Assembly (NCBI RefSeq): GCF_000524195.1
Contig: NW_020170412.1
Location: 95,108 to 159,107, forward strand
From: Echinococcus granulosus
Lineage: Eukaryota > Platyhelminthes > Cestoda > Cyclophyllidea > Taeniidae
DNA length: 64,000 bases
Reading direction: 5' to 3'
Shown here: positions 52,759 through 63,990 of the stretch, piece by piece
Numbering within the stretch: position 1 is the stretch's first letter
How the letters are laid out: every line of letters begins with the position of its first letter
Made by a program: the position numbers and the translations under genes
Notes under the pieces: generated by a model
What the model was told of the DNA's origin: nothing
Database searches by the model: none
Seen by the model: the letters and a program-made list of their open reading frames with translations, nothing else

Positions 52759-52954
52759 GTATAGCGTTCCGAGATTTCCTTGAAGACGAAAGAAGACATA
52801 ATACTAGGGCAGAATATATATATATATATTCGGCAACTAAGAAGGTATTTAGGCTACTGGCATGGCCCGAAGGCCAGCCCACCCGGCGTGGTACAAAGGC
52901 CAGCTCAAAAGTTTCTCCTCACCAAAACCGAGAGACAAACAACCGTCGTATTAC
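52759..52954 (+). repeat. Dispersed ~190-bp repeat, copy 3
   Basis: Forward orientation: ATAGCGTTCCGAG, CTTGAAGACGAAAGAAGACA, CTAGGGCAGAATATATAT with an inner (TA)n at 52813-52829, GGCTACTGGCATGGCCC, GGCCAGCCCACCCGG, CTCACCAAAACCGAG and TCGTATTAC. Best matched to copy 2. Confidence 0.88.
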
Positions 52955-53951
52955 TGTAGGGCAAGACTCGCAGGTTTCCTCTTCCCTGTTCCTAGTGCTC
53001 TTAGAATAACTTGGTCAACTTAATTTTGACATATTTATTAGAGGGAGGTGGATCGGGAAAGCAGGTACAAAGTTTAGGGAGGGGAGGAACCACAATCGGT
53101 CCCAGACTTGGGAGACGCTAACTCTGTCACCAGATTCAAATTGTAACTTACCTCCTCTCTGAAAGGTACATCAAAATAAAACAAGTATTACATTACACTA
53201 GAGGGCCTTTAGCATGTTGAAAGCATGAATTTTCACAACCGAATTGTCAAGGGAATTAAACACATTGTCGAAAAAAATGCAGAATCACTGCACCACACCT
53301 TCACATTTCCACGTGTGGTTCATTCCACACAAAATAAAGGTCGAGTTATGTGGTCCCTCGAGTTTTCTCTGAAATCGGAACGGTTCATATCAATATTGGA
53401 GAAGAAGGACTCAGAAGCCGTGTATGAACTCTAGATTGTGCTGTCTAAATGAATCCAGGGGCTGAATCGCCCACGTATTCCATTACACATTGCAAAAATA
53501 CTGGTCACTGTAGTTTCACATTAATAAATGCAATAAAAGACAAAAAGACTAATTTGGGCTAGCAAATTTAGGTATTCAACTGTTTGAAGTTCCAGATTAT
53601 TCACGAACTTAAATTACAGAGAGAATAAGCTCAGAATACAGCGCAATTGCATCCGGTGCATCAAATTCGCCGGTAGAAGGAAGTCTATCAAATTCGTAAG
53701 CAATTAACATTTAATATAATACTGTGGTAGACTGTGGACGAAACTCATTGTTTCTAACAAACATATAGTGCTTTATCTAATTGTTTAACGCCTTATTTTT
53801 GGTTTCAGGGATGCATAAGGCCCCGCTTTTGCCCTTCAGCTGGGTAAAGTGGTCTGCTGACCATGCAGTAGTCTTGGTGTGCTTCAACCAAAGACGTTGT
53901 AAGAAAGATAATTCGGGTATTGGACAGAAATCGGTAGCTATGTAACCGTTT

Positions 53952-54134
53952 AGTTGTTTGTTCAACTCTCGCTTTGGGTAGTGGGCTACTTAGGGGCTCC
54001 GTCACTGTACTGCCGTCAGGCGGTTTGGCCTCCGATTTATGTCAGTTGCCTCGGATCATTCAGTGAGTGGACAATGCATATTCTCCTCGAGTTTTATGTC
54101 TTTCTTTGTCTTCGGGGATTTTTCGGAGCACTAC
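53952..54134 (-). repeat. Dispersed ~190-bp repeat, copy 4
   Basis: Reverse orientation: TAGTTGTTTGTTCAACTCTC, GGGGCTCCGTCACTGTAC, TTTGGCCTCCGA, TATGTCAGTTGCC, TTTGTCTTCGGGGA and GCACTAC at its end. Confidence 0.75.
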
Positions 54135-54585
54135 ATTTTACAATATCCACGGCCAGTATCACTTCAATGTTATGGCACGAATGCTTCCAAGCGAAAGAAA
54201 AGCATTATGTCAGATTTGACAGCTCATCAATTGCAGAGCCTTCAGTTCTTTTAAACACCTAACTAAACTAAATTTTAGGTGTGTTTACCAGAAAATTTAA
54301 TGATCTAGGTTCAAAGTTAATATTTTTTGAAAAAAAAACAAACAAAGGGATGCTTTTGGACATGAGTGATTCGCCTTTTCATATTTTACCCAATAAAGCC
54401 CAAAACTTACCTTGATATAGTTTTTTTGCCCGTCATATGGGAATCCACCTGCAGGTAGGTAAAATAAGCGCGTCCTACTACAGAATTCACTAGTACAAAA
54501 AATACACAATAAAATTGTCTCAAAAAAACGAAATTTTCTTCTAGGGTACCATTTTATATACCCAGTACTTTCGTAAGTTGGTAAT

Positions 54586-54762
54586 TGTACAGCACTAAGA
54601 CTTCTTTCAAGCTGAAAGAAAGCAATACTCCGGCAGAATGCGTGTTGTCGATGCATAGTGGGGCTCGGGGCTACTGGCATGATTCAGAGGCCAAGCCACC
54701 TCGTGGTAGTACAACGCCGGAGCACCTGTGGCCCCTTCACCGAAACGGACATGGCTTGGGTA
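54586..54762 (+). repeat. Dispersed ~190-bp repeat, copy 5
   Basis: Forward orientation: ACAGCACTAAGACTT, AAAGAAAGCAATACTCCGGC, GGGGCTACTGGCATGATTC, GAGGCCAAGCCACC, TACAACGCCGGAGC and CTTCACCGAAACGG. Confidence 0.75.
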
Positions 54763-56180
54763 AACTTTTCAAGAAAATTCGTCTCGCAAGATAGCTGTGG
54801 CTACATTTTTGCTTCGGGCACATCCAACCCACTCGTGAACTGACCTCGATCCCAAGGGGGATCGAAGGGGATGCTGGAAAGTGACATCATACGGTAATGC
54901 TGCCTACTTTGTTAGTGGTAGTACGCACTTTGGCTTCGTTCTGGATATCTAGAAAGCAACCAGTCTAAATGCTAGTACGGGGCATGCCGTATCCAAATCC
55001 CTTTTGATGGGGTAGTATACAGGAAGGACATTATGTAAATTGTTGATATCAGGAGTACACAGTAAGGTTGGATTACATTCATTAAAACGTCACCTTGCTT
55101 CATCACAGAACATAGTGCTAGAATTTGAGGACTTATCAAATTTCGATGTTAAGTTGATGGCCCTTCTGTGGTGAAAGCTCTCAGACTAACGTCGGTAGCA
55201 GATACCTTCCTTTCTTAAAGTTTTGTTTTGAAGATCAGCCACAGAATTAAGGACCCTACTATGGTACCCCAAATGGAGCTTCCTGTAAAATCGCAAGTCC
55301 TTCAAAGGAGATAAAATTATTCGATGGAGAAATGATTCCATTGAAGTTGTAGATAGAGCAGCTGGATTCACTGCCTTGACGCTAAACGTTTCGAATCGAC
55401 CTGAATTGTGCACTTATCATCGCCATCATCGCCATGTCAGTCGAAAATTGATCTTTAAGGTCACTGCCCCAATCGGTTTAGCGCTGTAGATGCCTTAAAG
55501 CATTAACGAGGGATGCATTTACGTGTTTCCTGGGTGCATTCAGTAGACAGTGGCTTGTAAAATGCTTCGCTTCGATCACTTTACACTTATAACCGAATTA
55601 TAACGAGATCTGACTTAATAATAAGGCGGACGATTGCTGCGCATATGGAGATGTTGTGGAAGCAGACGCAGCACAACGAGGGAAATCAGATCCGTGCATC
55701 TAGGAAACAGAGCCATCGAAGATATCGATGCCTTATGCCTCTTAACTGCCAAGGCAAGACCAACCACGGCTGCTAATTCACTCAGTTTTATCCTTATGGC
55801 TCTTTTCGAATAAATGAAGTAGAGAAAGTTGCTGCCCGATACCATTCAGCTTTTAACGAGCATTTGAGGTCTGACAGTGTTTTCATACAGCATCTAGCTT
55901 ATTCATCATTTTCGTTTAAGGAAGGCTACTAACTTTTCACCAATAAGGGGAGGTATTGAGATGAAACTTACTGACCCAGTCGTCAACTAACTGACTGTCT
56001 GATTGGCATTTAAAAGTTGGGCAATTCGCCCAAATCTTGATTTTGCAAGCTGCGAACACCCCTTCTGCTATTGTGGCTCGTTCCCTTTGAATAGGAAAGG
56101 TGCATGAGGCGACTGTTTACGGGCGAACGGCTTGATGTAAGGCTTTTTCTTTGAAAAGTAGGCGTTTTGCAGTTTAATGC

Positions 56181-56367
56181 TGTGATTTTATTGTTTAACT
56201 CTTTGTTTTGTTTCTGCGGGCAACTAACGCTCAACTTTTGTACCTCTGCTGGGCGGCGTGACCCCTTGGAAATGCCAGTAGCCTCTCGACCTACTGTACG
56301 CCGACAATATATAGTCTGTGGCAGTATTATGGCTTTTTTCGTCCTCAGGAAAGCCTCAGGGTGCTAC
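56181..56367 (-). repeat. Dispersed ~190-bp repeat, copy 6
   Basis: Reverse orientation: TTGTTTAACTCTTTGTTTTG, ACTTTTGTACCTCTGCTGGG, AATGCCAGTAGCCTC, CGCCGACAATATATAG, TTTTCGTCCTCAGGAAAGCC and GGGTGCTAC. It defines the family border near GTGCTAC. Confidence 0.82.
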
Positions 56368-57374
56368 AGTGGTGGCAGCGCACGTAAACCGATCCAAGAT
56401 TACTAATATCCTGGTTTCTACTCCTGGATGGTAAACCTTAGCATGAAGGCAAGAAAGCGAATACTGTGGGTGGGAGAATCCATGCCGACCCCTAACAGGA
56501 GGGCTGAAAATGACATCTGCCTTCAGCAATTACCTCAGTCCCGTGTTCTGCTGGATTGCCAGTACAACTGGAGCAATAGTAGCTGTAGCCATGAATCATA
56601 CGGAAGAGTTTGTTACAAAGCTGTCCGCGGTACCTCTATTAAGGTGTCAATGTAATGAACACACGATACCTCCATTACCACTCCACTATGTCTGGGGATC
56701 CCTCAAGTGGTGGAGCTTGTGTGGACGCAAGACCTTACTTTAATCAAACTAATTTCAACCCTCTTCTTCATTAAAAGACTCAGCTTTTGGGCCGATATTC
56801 TTACCGCCTTGATGTAAGGCGTCATTCAGTTTTTGGCAGTATCCACAATACCGATCCCAGACAGGCGGAAACTCCAGATCCAGCTGAATTACCAGGAGAG
56901 GTCAGTGACCTCGTGGTCCAATATCGTCTCACTTGCACCCAAATTCGATGACTGGAGTGGCCTCTTCGTGATAGTTTTCAAAACGCCTTCTGCGTTGTGT
57001 TGATCGACGAGGGATGTTGGCTAAGGGAAGTGATGAGGACTACTGTCAAAAGGAGAAATGGGCTACGTAATGCTAGGTAATTCGCTCAATTCACCGTTTG
57101 ATTGAGTGCAAACCTCAGTCTCCGAAGACTGTAATTCCGCTCGGTGACGTGGTTTTCGGGTCATACCAATAGAATCTCCAGCTCTCTGTATGGCATTAAT
57201 GCATTTCCCACTTTACCACTGCAAGTTCATAGCGTTATTATTAGTTCAGACTTATGCTAACTTCGACACTTTTCTGCAAATATAGTCAACATTAATCCCA
57301 GAAATGACCAAAATACCATTCCAAATTTAGAAAACTAGAAGAACATGTGGAGCAGAGCACGTGAAAATATTTGT

Positions 57375-57480
57375 GGCCGTCTTAATGGCTTTCGAGGTCT
57401 TTCAGAAGGGCTTGGAATCTACCAAAATGGCTTGGAGGCCAGACCACCCAGCAAAGTTACAACGGCGTAGGCCTGAGTAG
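57375..57480 (+). repeat. Dispersed repeat, copy 7 (diverged)
   Basis: Forward orientation, weaker: CTTTCAGAAGGGCTTGG, ACCAAAATGGCTTGGAGGCC, AGACCACCCAGC and GTTACAACGGCG. Left part is hard to align. Confidence 0.5.
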
Positions 57481-58155
57481 TCTGATACCAAATCCATCAC
57501 TTCGAGGAGCTGCAGGCATTCTGCACTGCTTTCAAGTGCGTTATTAGGAGGGATTTCTTCCGATTGTTAGCTGGTTGACTGACTGGCTGAATGACGGACC
57601 AACTACTGTGTTGAGAAAAGACTGTTGTAACATTTTGGCTATCAAGTGGATGAACATAATAACGGTTCCCTACCACTGATTCACCACCCACCCTACATCT
57701 TGTAGACATGCTACACTCCACACCCAGAAGGCTCTGCTTCTCTTCTACATGCCTGCCTTATGGACTGGGGGGCGATTATCTATACTCACAGAGGACCGAA
57801 TTGTCAGTAATATAATACACTCACCAGCTTTCAAGGAAGTCGTTTCGCAAACACTCCTGAGTAGTTGATCAGTGGAAAAATTGGCACAACTATTCTGGTA
57901 AGACAGGTTTGGATTCGGGGTTGGAAGAAGGACATTACCGCCTACACATCTCAGCATTCACCCTATTTATCTACACCATAGACTCACCATCCAATCTAAT
58001 CAAAAGGTATTCTTGTCCTACAGATGATCTGACAGGCTGCTGGTGTGACACGGAGACCATGCTGTTAGACGAAATTACAAACATTCTTACATTTCTTTGG
58101 ATTTATTAATGCAAAGTTGCAGTATCTCGCTAATTTTGACTGTTTTTCTTTACAG

Positions 58156-58355
58156 ACGTGGCCACTTCAGTCCCTGAGGTTTGCAGACTCTATCTGGTAG
58201 CGCACGCCTCTGGCCAGGCACACAGCCTCCCAGATCATCTGCACGAAGACAGCGACTGCTCTTTGCACAAAGTTGGCCCAGCTCAACATCAGACAAGTCT
58301 CGAGAGATTGCATGACACGACAGTTGTTTTGCATGGAATGAACCACTCTTCCTGA
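58156..58355 (+). CDS. Exon-like open frame, unknown product
   Basis: A strong acceptor (GTTTTTCTTTACAG at 58142-58155) opens a frame VATSVPEVCRLYLVAHASGQ... to a TGA at 58353-58355. The block is markedly more GC-rich than its surroundings. The opposite strand is also open for about 57 codons (SWANFVQRAVAVFVQMIWEA... ANLRD stop at 58167-58169), so the coding strand is undecided. No domain recognised. It may be part of the same transcription unit as 58560-58696, or a fragment of a mobile element. Confidence 0.3.
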
Positions 58356-58559
58356 GGTATTAACAAGGCACTACCTGACTGCCACGCATGAAGACGTAAA
58401 TGTGTAGTGCGGTGATTTTGCATTTTGTTTCATTATGTGCAGCATTCCATCGACAATACAGTCACCGAAATTTGTGTTTTCCGCATGCTAATGGCAGCAT
58501 AGTGCTCTTCTATGAGTTGGTAGTGCATGTATAGGCCTTACGACTTCTCTCGTCCTCAG

Positions 58560-58696
58560 GAGTGGTACAGAGCACAGCGCTACTCAAGGCTGATGAAATA
58601 AAGTCAGAGCTGAAATCTAATTTTGAGGACAATGAAGAAGAAGTCAGCATCCACGTTATACGTGGATGGGTAAAGAGGGTGTACTCTCTATCGCAG
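58560..58696 (+). CDS. Probable internal exon of an unidentified gene
   Basis: Acceptor CTCTCGTCCTCAG|GA and donor TCGCAG|GTGGGA bound 45 codons with coding-like composition: STALLKADEIKSELKSNFED, then NEEEVSIHVIRGWVKRVYSL. The frame enters in phase 1 and leaves in phase 0. The acidic, helical pattern is unlike the neighbouring repeat noise. I do not recognise the family. The acceptor itself (CGTCCTCAGG) resembles the conserved CGTCCTCAGGAA of the dispersed repeat in reverse orientation, so the exon border may derive from a repeat copy. Confidence 0.4.
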
Positions 58697-58939
58697 GTGG
58701 GATACAATTGCATTTGTCCCACTCCACCATGCTAGCTGCCTGCGCTTTACACGCACCGCTCAAGTTCCTTTCGAGATCCGCGAATCTCAAACGATTCAAT
58801 TTTGCCTTGTCAGAAGATGCAGTCGAATCAGTTAAGTCATTTGCTAGCCTCAGTCATTCTAGAACAAATATAATATCGCCCCGAGACTTCCTGAATGCAA
58901 AAGGGGTCACCACACCAAGAAGGAATGTGCAATCCCAAC

Positions 58940-59010
58940 GAACGAAAGAAGAAGGAGGTGGGCTACTGGTATGGCCCGGAGACCATGCTACCCAGTGGAG
59001 GTAAAAAGGG
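58940..59010 (+). repeat. Dispersed repeat, copy 8 (partial)
   Basis: Forward orientation, central part only: ACGAACGAAAGAAGAAGG, GGGCTACTGGTATGGCCCGG, GACCATGCTACCCAG. Confidence 0.6.
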
Positions 59011-59699
59011 TGATCCTTAAGTGCCTTGTCAAGCCACAACTGAGACTCCAATAAATAATCAGGGTTCCACAATTATAGCGACAACTTTCACCTTTTCATC
59101 CGAAATAAATTACTCAGAGTGGCATCAGGTTGATGGTGTATTGGGTAGAGGTCACCACCCAAACATGCACTTGTAGGAACCTCAAAATAGTTAGGAAATG
59201 GACTTGGAGGTGAACTGCTTCCATCTATTTAAGTTTGTTTCCCACAAAAAGCGGTGCCATGAAACTGTTATTAGGTACTTCCCTTTACTTCAGGCAGTAT
59301 GACCATCATTTACAGCCATAAGTTATTTGTACTTGTGAGTTGACCATCACTTGGGATTATTCCTACCATTCATGGATGAAATTATGATGAATTAGTGCAT
59401 GCATTTGTTGGCTCTTAATTCGTCCACCTACCTCCATTTCCATCGGACTCATTATGATGTCCCTTTTGAATGGATGGAGCATCTAATGAGGCCAGTCGAT
59501 AGAGGATACTAGCTGAACTGAACTACATAATTCTATACTATTATGGAATTTATGCCTTCGGCACTCAGAAGCCAAGTGGTACAAGTCACTCTTGCTTCAT
59601 GTCTACACCTTTGACCCTTGCTTTGTGTTTCTTACAAGCAAATACTGTCTTACCGGTGGTACATAGATGCTGGGCAAATTTAGTGTCTGAAAGGCTACA

Positions 59700-59868
59700 T
59701 TAAACGACTGGATGTGCATGTTGAGCGAATTTCGCCAAACACGCAAACGTGTCAGATGAACAGCTGGAGGCCACACTAACCTCCTCTTAGCCACGCCGTA
59801 CGTCGACAAATCATTCTCTGCCCCAGCATTATTACTTCTTTTGTCTTCAGGTAAAGCACAATGCGCCA
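59700..59868 (-). repeat. Dispersed repeat, copy 9 (diverged)
   Basis: Reverse orientation: CAGCTGGAGGCCACACTAAC, TTAGCCACGCCGTACGTCGA, ATTATTACTTCTTTTGTCTT, CAGGTAAAGC. The left third is poorly conserved. Confidence 0.5.
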
Positions 59869-60064
59869 TACTGTGATCTTCAGGTTACTTGATTTCATCA
59901 GCAGTATTCTCGTCTTCATTAATTTAGTCACAGTTATTCTCGATGAAAACGAAAAGGGGAAGGGAGTTAACACATTCTACAAGCAGGACGTGGAGCAGGA
60001 AAGCTTAGTACAGAGAATGTTGGTTGATTTGTATAGCTGGAAGTTGCACACCTGTGCACTTTAA
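59861..60064 (+). CDS. Small open frame, hypothetical
   Basis: An ATG opens 67 codons beginning MRHTVIFRLLDFISSILVFI (one hydrophobic segment) followed by a charged part DENEKGKGVN and ending LHTCAL. It starts inside the edge of repeat copy 9. There is no homology I recognise and no splice or leader signal; chance is likely. Confidence 0.15.
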   Translation: MRHTVIFRLLDFISSILVFINLVTVILDENEKGKGVNTFYKQDVEQESLVQRMLVDLYSWKLHTCAL

Positions 60065-63050
60065 ATGCCTTCCTTGATGGATATTTGTTATAGTCTTCAG
60101 TACTGCCATGAAATAGAGAAAATAGGGTTGCAAGTGGTAAAAGACTGCTCAATTTTTTGAATCAGTGGACATGGTTGTGTAGCAAATTGACGCACCAAAT
60201 GGTCCCTTACCTCTTCGCTGTTTGTTAGTTTGCCCATCGCAAAGGCCCTCCCACCATGGCCATAGCCGCCTGACGCTCTGCGTGCTAACAGTAAACGCTC
60301 TTATGGTCCCGCAGATTCTGCTGTAACTTTGGCCAGGGCTCGAGTTGCTTCACTTGCAAAGTGAGTTGATTCGACTACGATGTATTCCAAATGTGGTGAT
60401 GTGTGATGTGCCGAAAGCATTTTTTGTCAACTGATAACACGAGTTTAAAAATTACTTTATATAACTGCTCGTTTACAACCTGATCACTTATACGTATGAT
60501 TTGTCAATTGCGCTGTTCCGTAATACACGCTCGATTGACTACACAGTTTGGGTGGCAAGCCCACAGACTGGTCCAACCGCATTACCACGAAGGCCTGACT
60601 GACTTTCGAGAGCGGGAACAAATTCTGCTGCACCCGCAATACTGTAGCCGTTTTCAAAATCTCACATTGCTACTGCAAATGCTGTTTCCCCCCGACCAGC
60701 ATTTCCAAACCAACTGAGCCTGGAGGTAGAAGGGAAAAGCAACGACAGCATAACATTTCAAACCCGTTGGCGTTTGAAAGTAAAACAAACTATGCAACTT
60801 ATCTCAGCGTGACATGCTAAGCAGTATGGAATCCGTGATTAGGGAATGAGGAATTGTGAATGGATTAATAAACTACGCTCCGGACCTAGTTACCATAACT
60901 ATTTGACTGGCAGTTCAATTCATGACTCTCATATGTTTCCTTTATTTGTCAGAGTTCATTGGATTCAAAGGTGAATGTGTAATGTAGGATCCGCAAGTAA
61001 TCAACTCTTTAGGAGGAGGTCAGAGACTGCCCCCTTACTGGTGATGAGGACGCCTTCTCAGTCACGAGGTCGGTCCAATGTGCTCGCTTGCTACCCAAAT
61101 AGATGATAGCCCATATACAAAACACCCAAGAAGTTGAATTCACCAAATCCAAACTTACAAAGCAACTAAATTTAATCTAGTATTAACAGACAGTGAAGGA
61201 GTGGAGAAGACAATTAGAGACATTTGATTTATCAGGGACAGATCATAGAATTGGATATTTATCATCTATTCTACTCATGGGGCTTGGCCCACTCATCTTA
61301 CTGAACTACTCAAACACTTGTATAATACATTGCATGTTTGTTCAACACTAAGCTTTGTTAAGGAAGTGACTTAGGTGCTCCGCCATTGCACATTTGCCGG
61401 ACGGACTGGCCTCCGGGATATGTCAGTGGCCCCAAGCCTTACTCCACGTCGTCAGTGGACATTCTGCATGAGTATTACATCTTCTTTCGTCTCTGGGGAA
61501 GTCAAGGAGGGCAGCACTTGCTTATTTGTTGGCAGATGTAAGCAAAGTAGTTTACAAAATATTAGGTTGCCATTTTAACCAAAATGGCTCTATGAAGAGA
61601 TGAGTTGTCAAAACTTGTATTTCATTGTATTTTGCTTGTCATTTGAGCAGAAAGAGGCGATAGACATCACGCCTACATAAACTTGCGAATTCTGGATTCT
61701 TGCGAACAAACCCGGTTTGGTGGAAACACCGAACCAAATTGTTTGGCGTGACACAGCGGATTACCAAACTACAAGTGGGATGGTCACAGGGAAGGCCTGA
61801 AAAATAGGGGGATCCGTCCCATGAGGCAGTCAGTCCAAATGTCTTAATAAAACTCTTAATAAAATCCAAAAAATTCAGACAGTCAGAAGTTTATTCAGTA
61901 GATTGGCACTTCTGTGATGATGGGTTTCACTGTCATTCAGTGCTAGCATTTGTCCGTTCTTCACCCTTGTGTTTTGTCCCAATTTTCACTGTTCCATAAC
62001 CCTTTGCATTTTGAAATTGACGTCGTGTGTGATTCGACACATGAAAAAATCACATTACAAAGTAACAGGTCCACACCAGTTAGGGGGATGTTTTGTTACC
62101 TCAGATTAGATGCAAAGCTATAGGTGCGTCCAAAGGTCGTGCCTGTATTTGGAAGTACAAGACGCAGAAGCTGGAGGGTTTTCGGAGTTGAATGCACTTC
62201 ATAATATATAATTAACTCACTCTTCGCTCCGAAACTTGTCTCTGTCACACACTAGGATCCATCTCCCTCCTTGTTTATGGTAATTCCAAGTGAAAACCAC
62301 AAATAACTAAGGTGTCTTATCTGGAAGGTGATGGGGATATCCAAATAGCCGCAAAGCAGAACGTATTGGGAAGATTTCATTTCGAAGCCCTTGTTTAGGA
62401 CTGGGGTGTGTTCTACAGCGGAAATGACCTAAAACCTCATTAACGGAATGAGGCTGCAAACATTGCTATACGAATTCTTTTAAATCAGGCTAAGGTTTTC
62501 GCCGATTCCATCTATTTATTTCAAAAAGGTGTCTTGTCCACTTCAATTAATAACTAATGGAGCAGAGACAGAGGATGTGGAACGATTGAAATTGAGATAA
62601 GGTAGCAAGTTGTAACAACTGAAAATTATCTGCCGTCTTCAACTAAAGATGACTACTTTTGGGCTGAAGGGATTCAAGCCCGTCATTAGCAGTAACGCAA
62701 CTGCTATTCCTTACAATGTAGTTTGTGTCAAGGACAAATTTGTGGATCCATCAGCGTCTTTCAGTTCATCAACAGTGTTAGGGTTACAAATCTTCAGTCC
62801 TCTCTTGTAGGTAGCCGCCAAAACACGCCCAATGCAGTAGAGTGACTACGAGCAGCATAATAGACTGCTCCCAATCTGTCCAAATTTTCCTTAAAATCAT
62901 TGGGGTTTATCTGTCATCTTTAATTAGAGGGATCTACCTTCCGACTGTACTTATGGTTCTACTTTGTGCAACATTGTTAAAGCCCTTTTTCGAAAGACCT
63001 TTTCGAAGGACAAGTACAAATTCATAATTTTATGTTTTCCCTCTCATTTT
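60065..63050. other. About 3 kb without a supported gene
   Basis: Holds repeat copy 10 and otherwise unremarkable sequence. Frames such as 60496-60717 (+) and 61639-61869 (-) show no domain. Confidence 0.5.
61333..61516 (-). repeat. Dispersed ~190-bp repeat, copy 10
   Basis: Reverse orientation: TGTTTGTTCAACACTAAGC, GTGCTCCGCCATTGCAC, GACTGGCCTCCGGGATATGT, CAGTGGCCCC, CACGTCGTCAGTGGACATTC, TTCTTTCGTCTCTGGGGAAG and GGGCAGCAC. Confidence 0.78.
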
Positions 63051-63055
63051 ACCAT

Positions 63056-63196
63056 GATGCCAAAAATGCCCCCATCCCTTTTATTTTAGGCCAATCCAGA
63101 GCTTTTTGCAAAGCCTTTCTGCGCGCGCTTTCTTCCTCCCTCATTTTCTTTTGCTCACAGAGCCTTCCTTTTTTCCATGAACATCCTCTGGTACGT
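63056..63196 (-). CDS. Possible 3' exons of the 63-kb gene (frame unresolved)
   Basis: Downstream on the minus strand, CGTACCAG|AGG starts RMFMEKRKAL, and another frame reads EQKKMREEESARRKALQKAL then DWPKIKGMGAFLASW and TAA. The two frames can be joined by skipping a 40-bp GTGAGC...GCGCAG segment, giving RKAL-KALQKALDWPKIKGM, or by a one-base shift in the run of six A. Either is inference. Confidence 0.3.
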
Positions 63197-63300
63197 GGCG
63201 CGTGATCTTGTCCAAACAGTCACATTGTTTTCGAGGCGACGCAAAATTACGCTTTTACTTCTACAATGAATGTAAGTTTTTGAAAACCGCATTTTCATAC

Positions 63301-63427
63301 CATAAATCGAGCCCGCAATGCTGTAGGGTATTCTCGCATGCGAATCAACTCCTTCCAGTACGCCAAACGCGCCAATAGCGAGCGATTCCTTGGCCGAATT
63401 TCGTGTGGTTTCAGGTACAACTCCAAG
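63301..63427 (-). CDS. Internal exon of an unidentified gene (LELYLKPHEIRPRNRS...)
   Basis: Minus-strand acceptor GCAATTTTCAG|C and donor TTTATG|GTATGA bound one base plus 42 codons: LELYLKPHEIRPRNRSLLAR then LAYWKELIRMREYPTALRAR and FM. The pattern is basic, leucine-rich and helical, resembling small mitochondrial ribosomal or assembly proteins, but I cannot name the family. The incoming base completes AG+C (Ser) with a possible upstream exon ending ...SPPNFAN at 63659. The plus strand is also open (MRINSFQYAKRANSERF), but without matching splice borders. Confidence 0.55.
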
Positions 63428-63658
63428 CTGAAAATTGCACTAGCCATTTAGGAGGTAAAAGACAAAGGACTGTTTGTGTGCACCTTGAGGCTTTAATGTA
63501 GCAGCCTATTGACAGGGTACCCTTCATTGTGTTTCTGACTACCGTCCCTTATTTCACACCTTCATGTCATAAAACTTTGATTGAACAAATCGGGTTGATG
63601 TGATTCGAGCATGCATGCGTTGCAAGCCGAGGTTAACTCCATCCCAAAGTCAACAAAC

Positions 63659-63756
63659 CTGTTCGCAAAATTTGGTGGTGAGAACAGCGTAAAGGTACTA
63701 CGATGGCAGAGCAAATTACTGCACAGAGGTGGTTTGACCTTATTCAGATGGCGTAT
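63659..63756 (-). CDS. Possible upstream exon of the 63-kb gene
   Basis: A minus-strand frame VKPPLCSNLLCHRSTFTLFS followed by PPNFAN ends at donor GCGAACAG|GTTTGT in phase 2, matching the 63301-63427 exon. The left boundary is approximate and no start ATG is seen, so the true start would lie further upstream. Confidence 0.3.
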
Positions 63757-63990
63757 CAAGCGAGGCTAAATCGTGAGCGATAACTCTCGGTGGAGTTTAA
63801 GGTGAATGACACAACAACTCGTTCACTGAATGAGTAACATGTTTAGATCACTGAATCCTGCATCGCATTTTTGGTTAAGCAGACGAAGGCATTGACAATT
63901 CTCTACCAACAATTCACTACAAAGCCTGCATCTACCCCTGAGATACACTTCACTCCACTCCACGCCAGAAAGTCTCTGCCTGTCTTACAC

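Larger units (their letters stand above)
51693..58155. other. Repeat-rich region without a supported gene
   Basis: About 6.5 kb holding dispersed-repeat copies 3-7 and single-copy looking DNA. Open frames of 60-127 codons here mostly cross the repeats. The minus frame 55186-55413 (75 codons) has balanced composition but no recognisable domain. Confidence 0.5.

Noticed and set aside
54297..54680. 127-codon minus frame and similar frames at 16875-17186, 56167-56406 and 61375-61578 sharing a peptide like MxVAPSPTxxRQ
   Set aside because: The shared peptide comes from the dispersed repeat; frames are not conserved over their length.
63282..63450. Plus-strand frame MRINSFQYAKRANSERF as a ribosomal protein S14-like exon
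   Set aside because: Only the short RINS resembles S14; the following residues do not, and the minus strand has better splice borders and composition.
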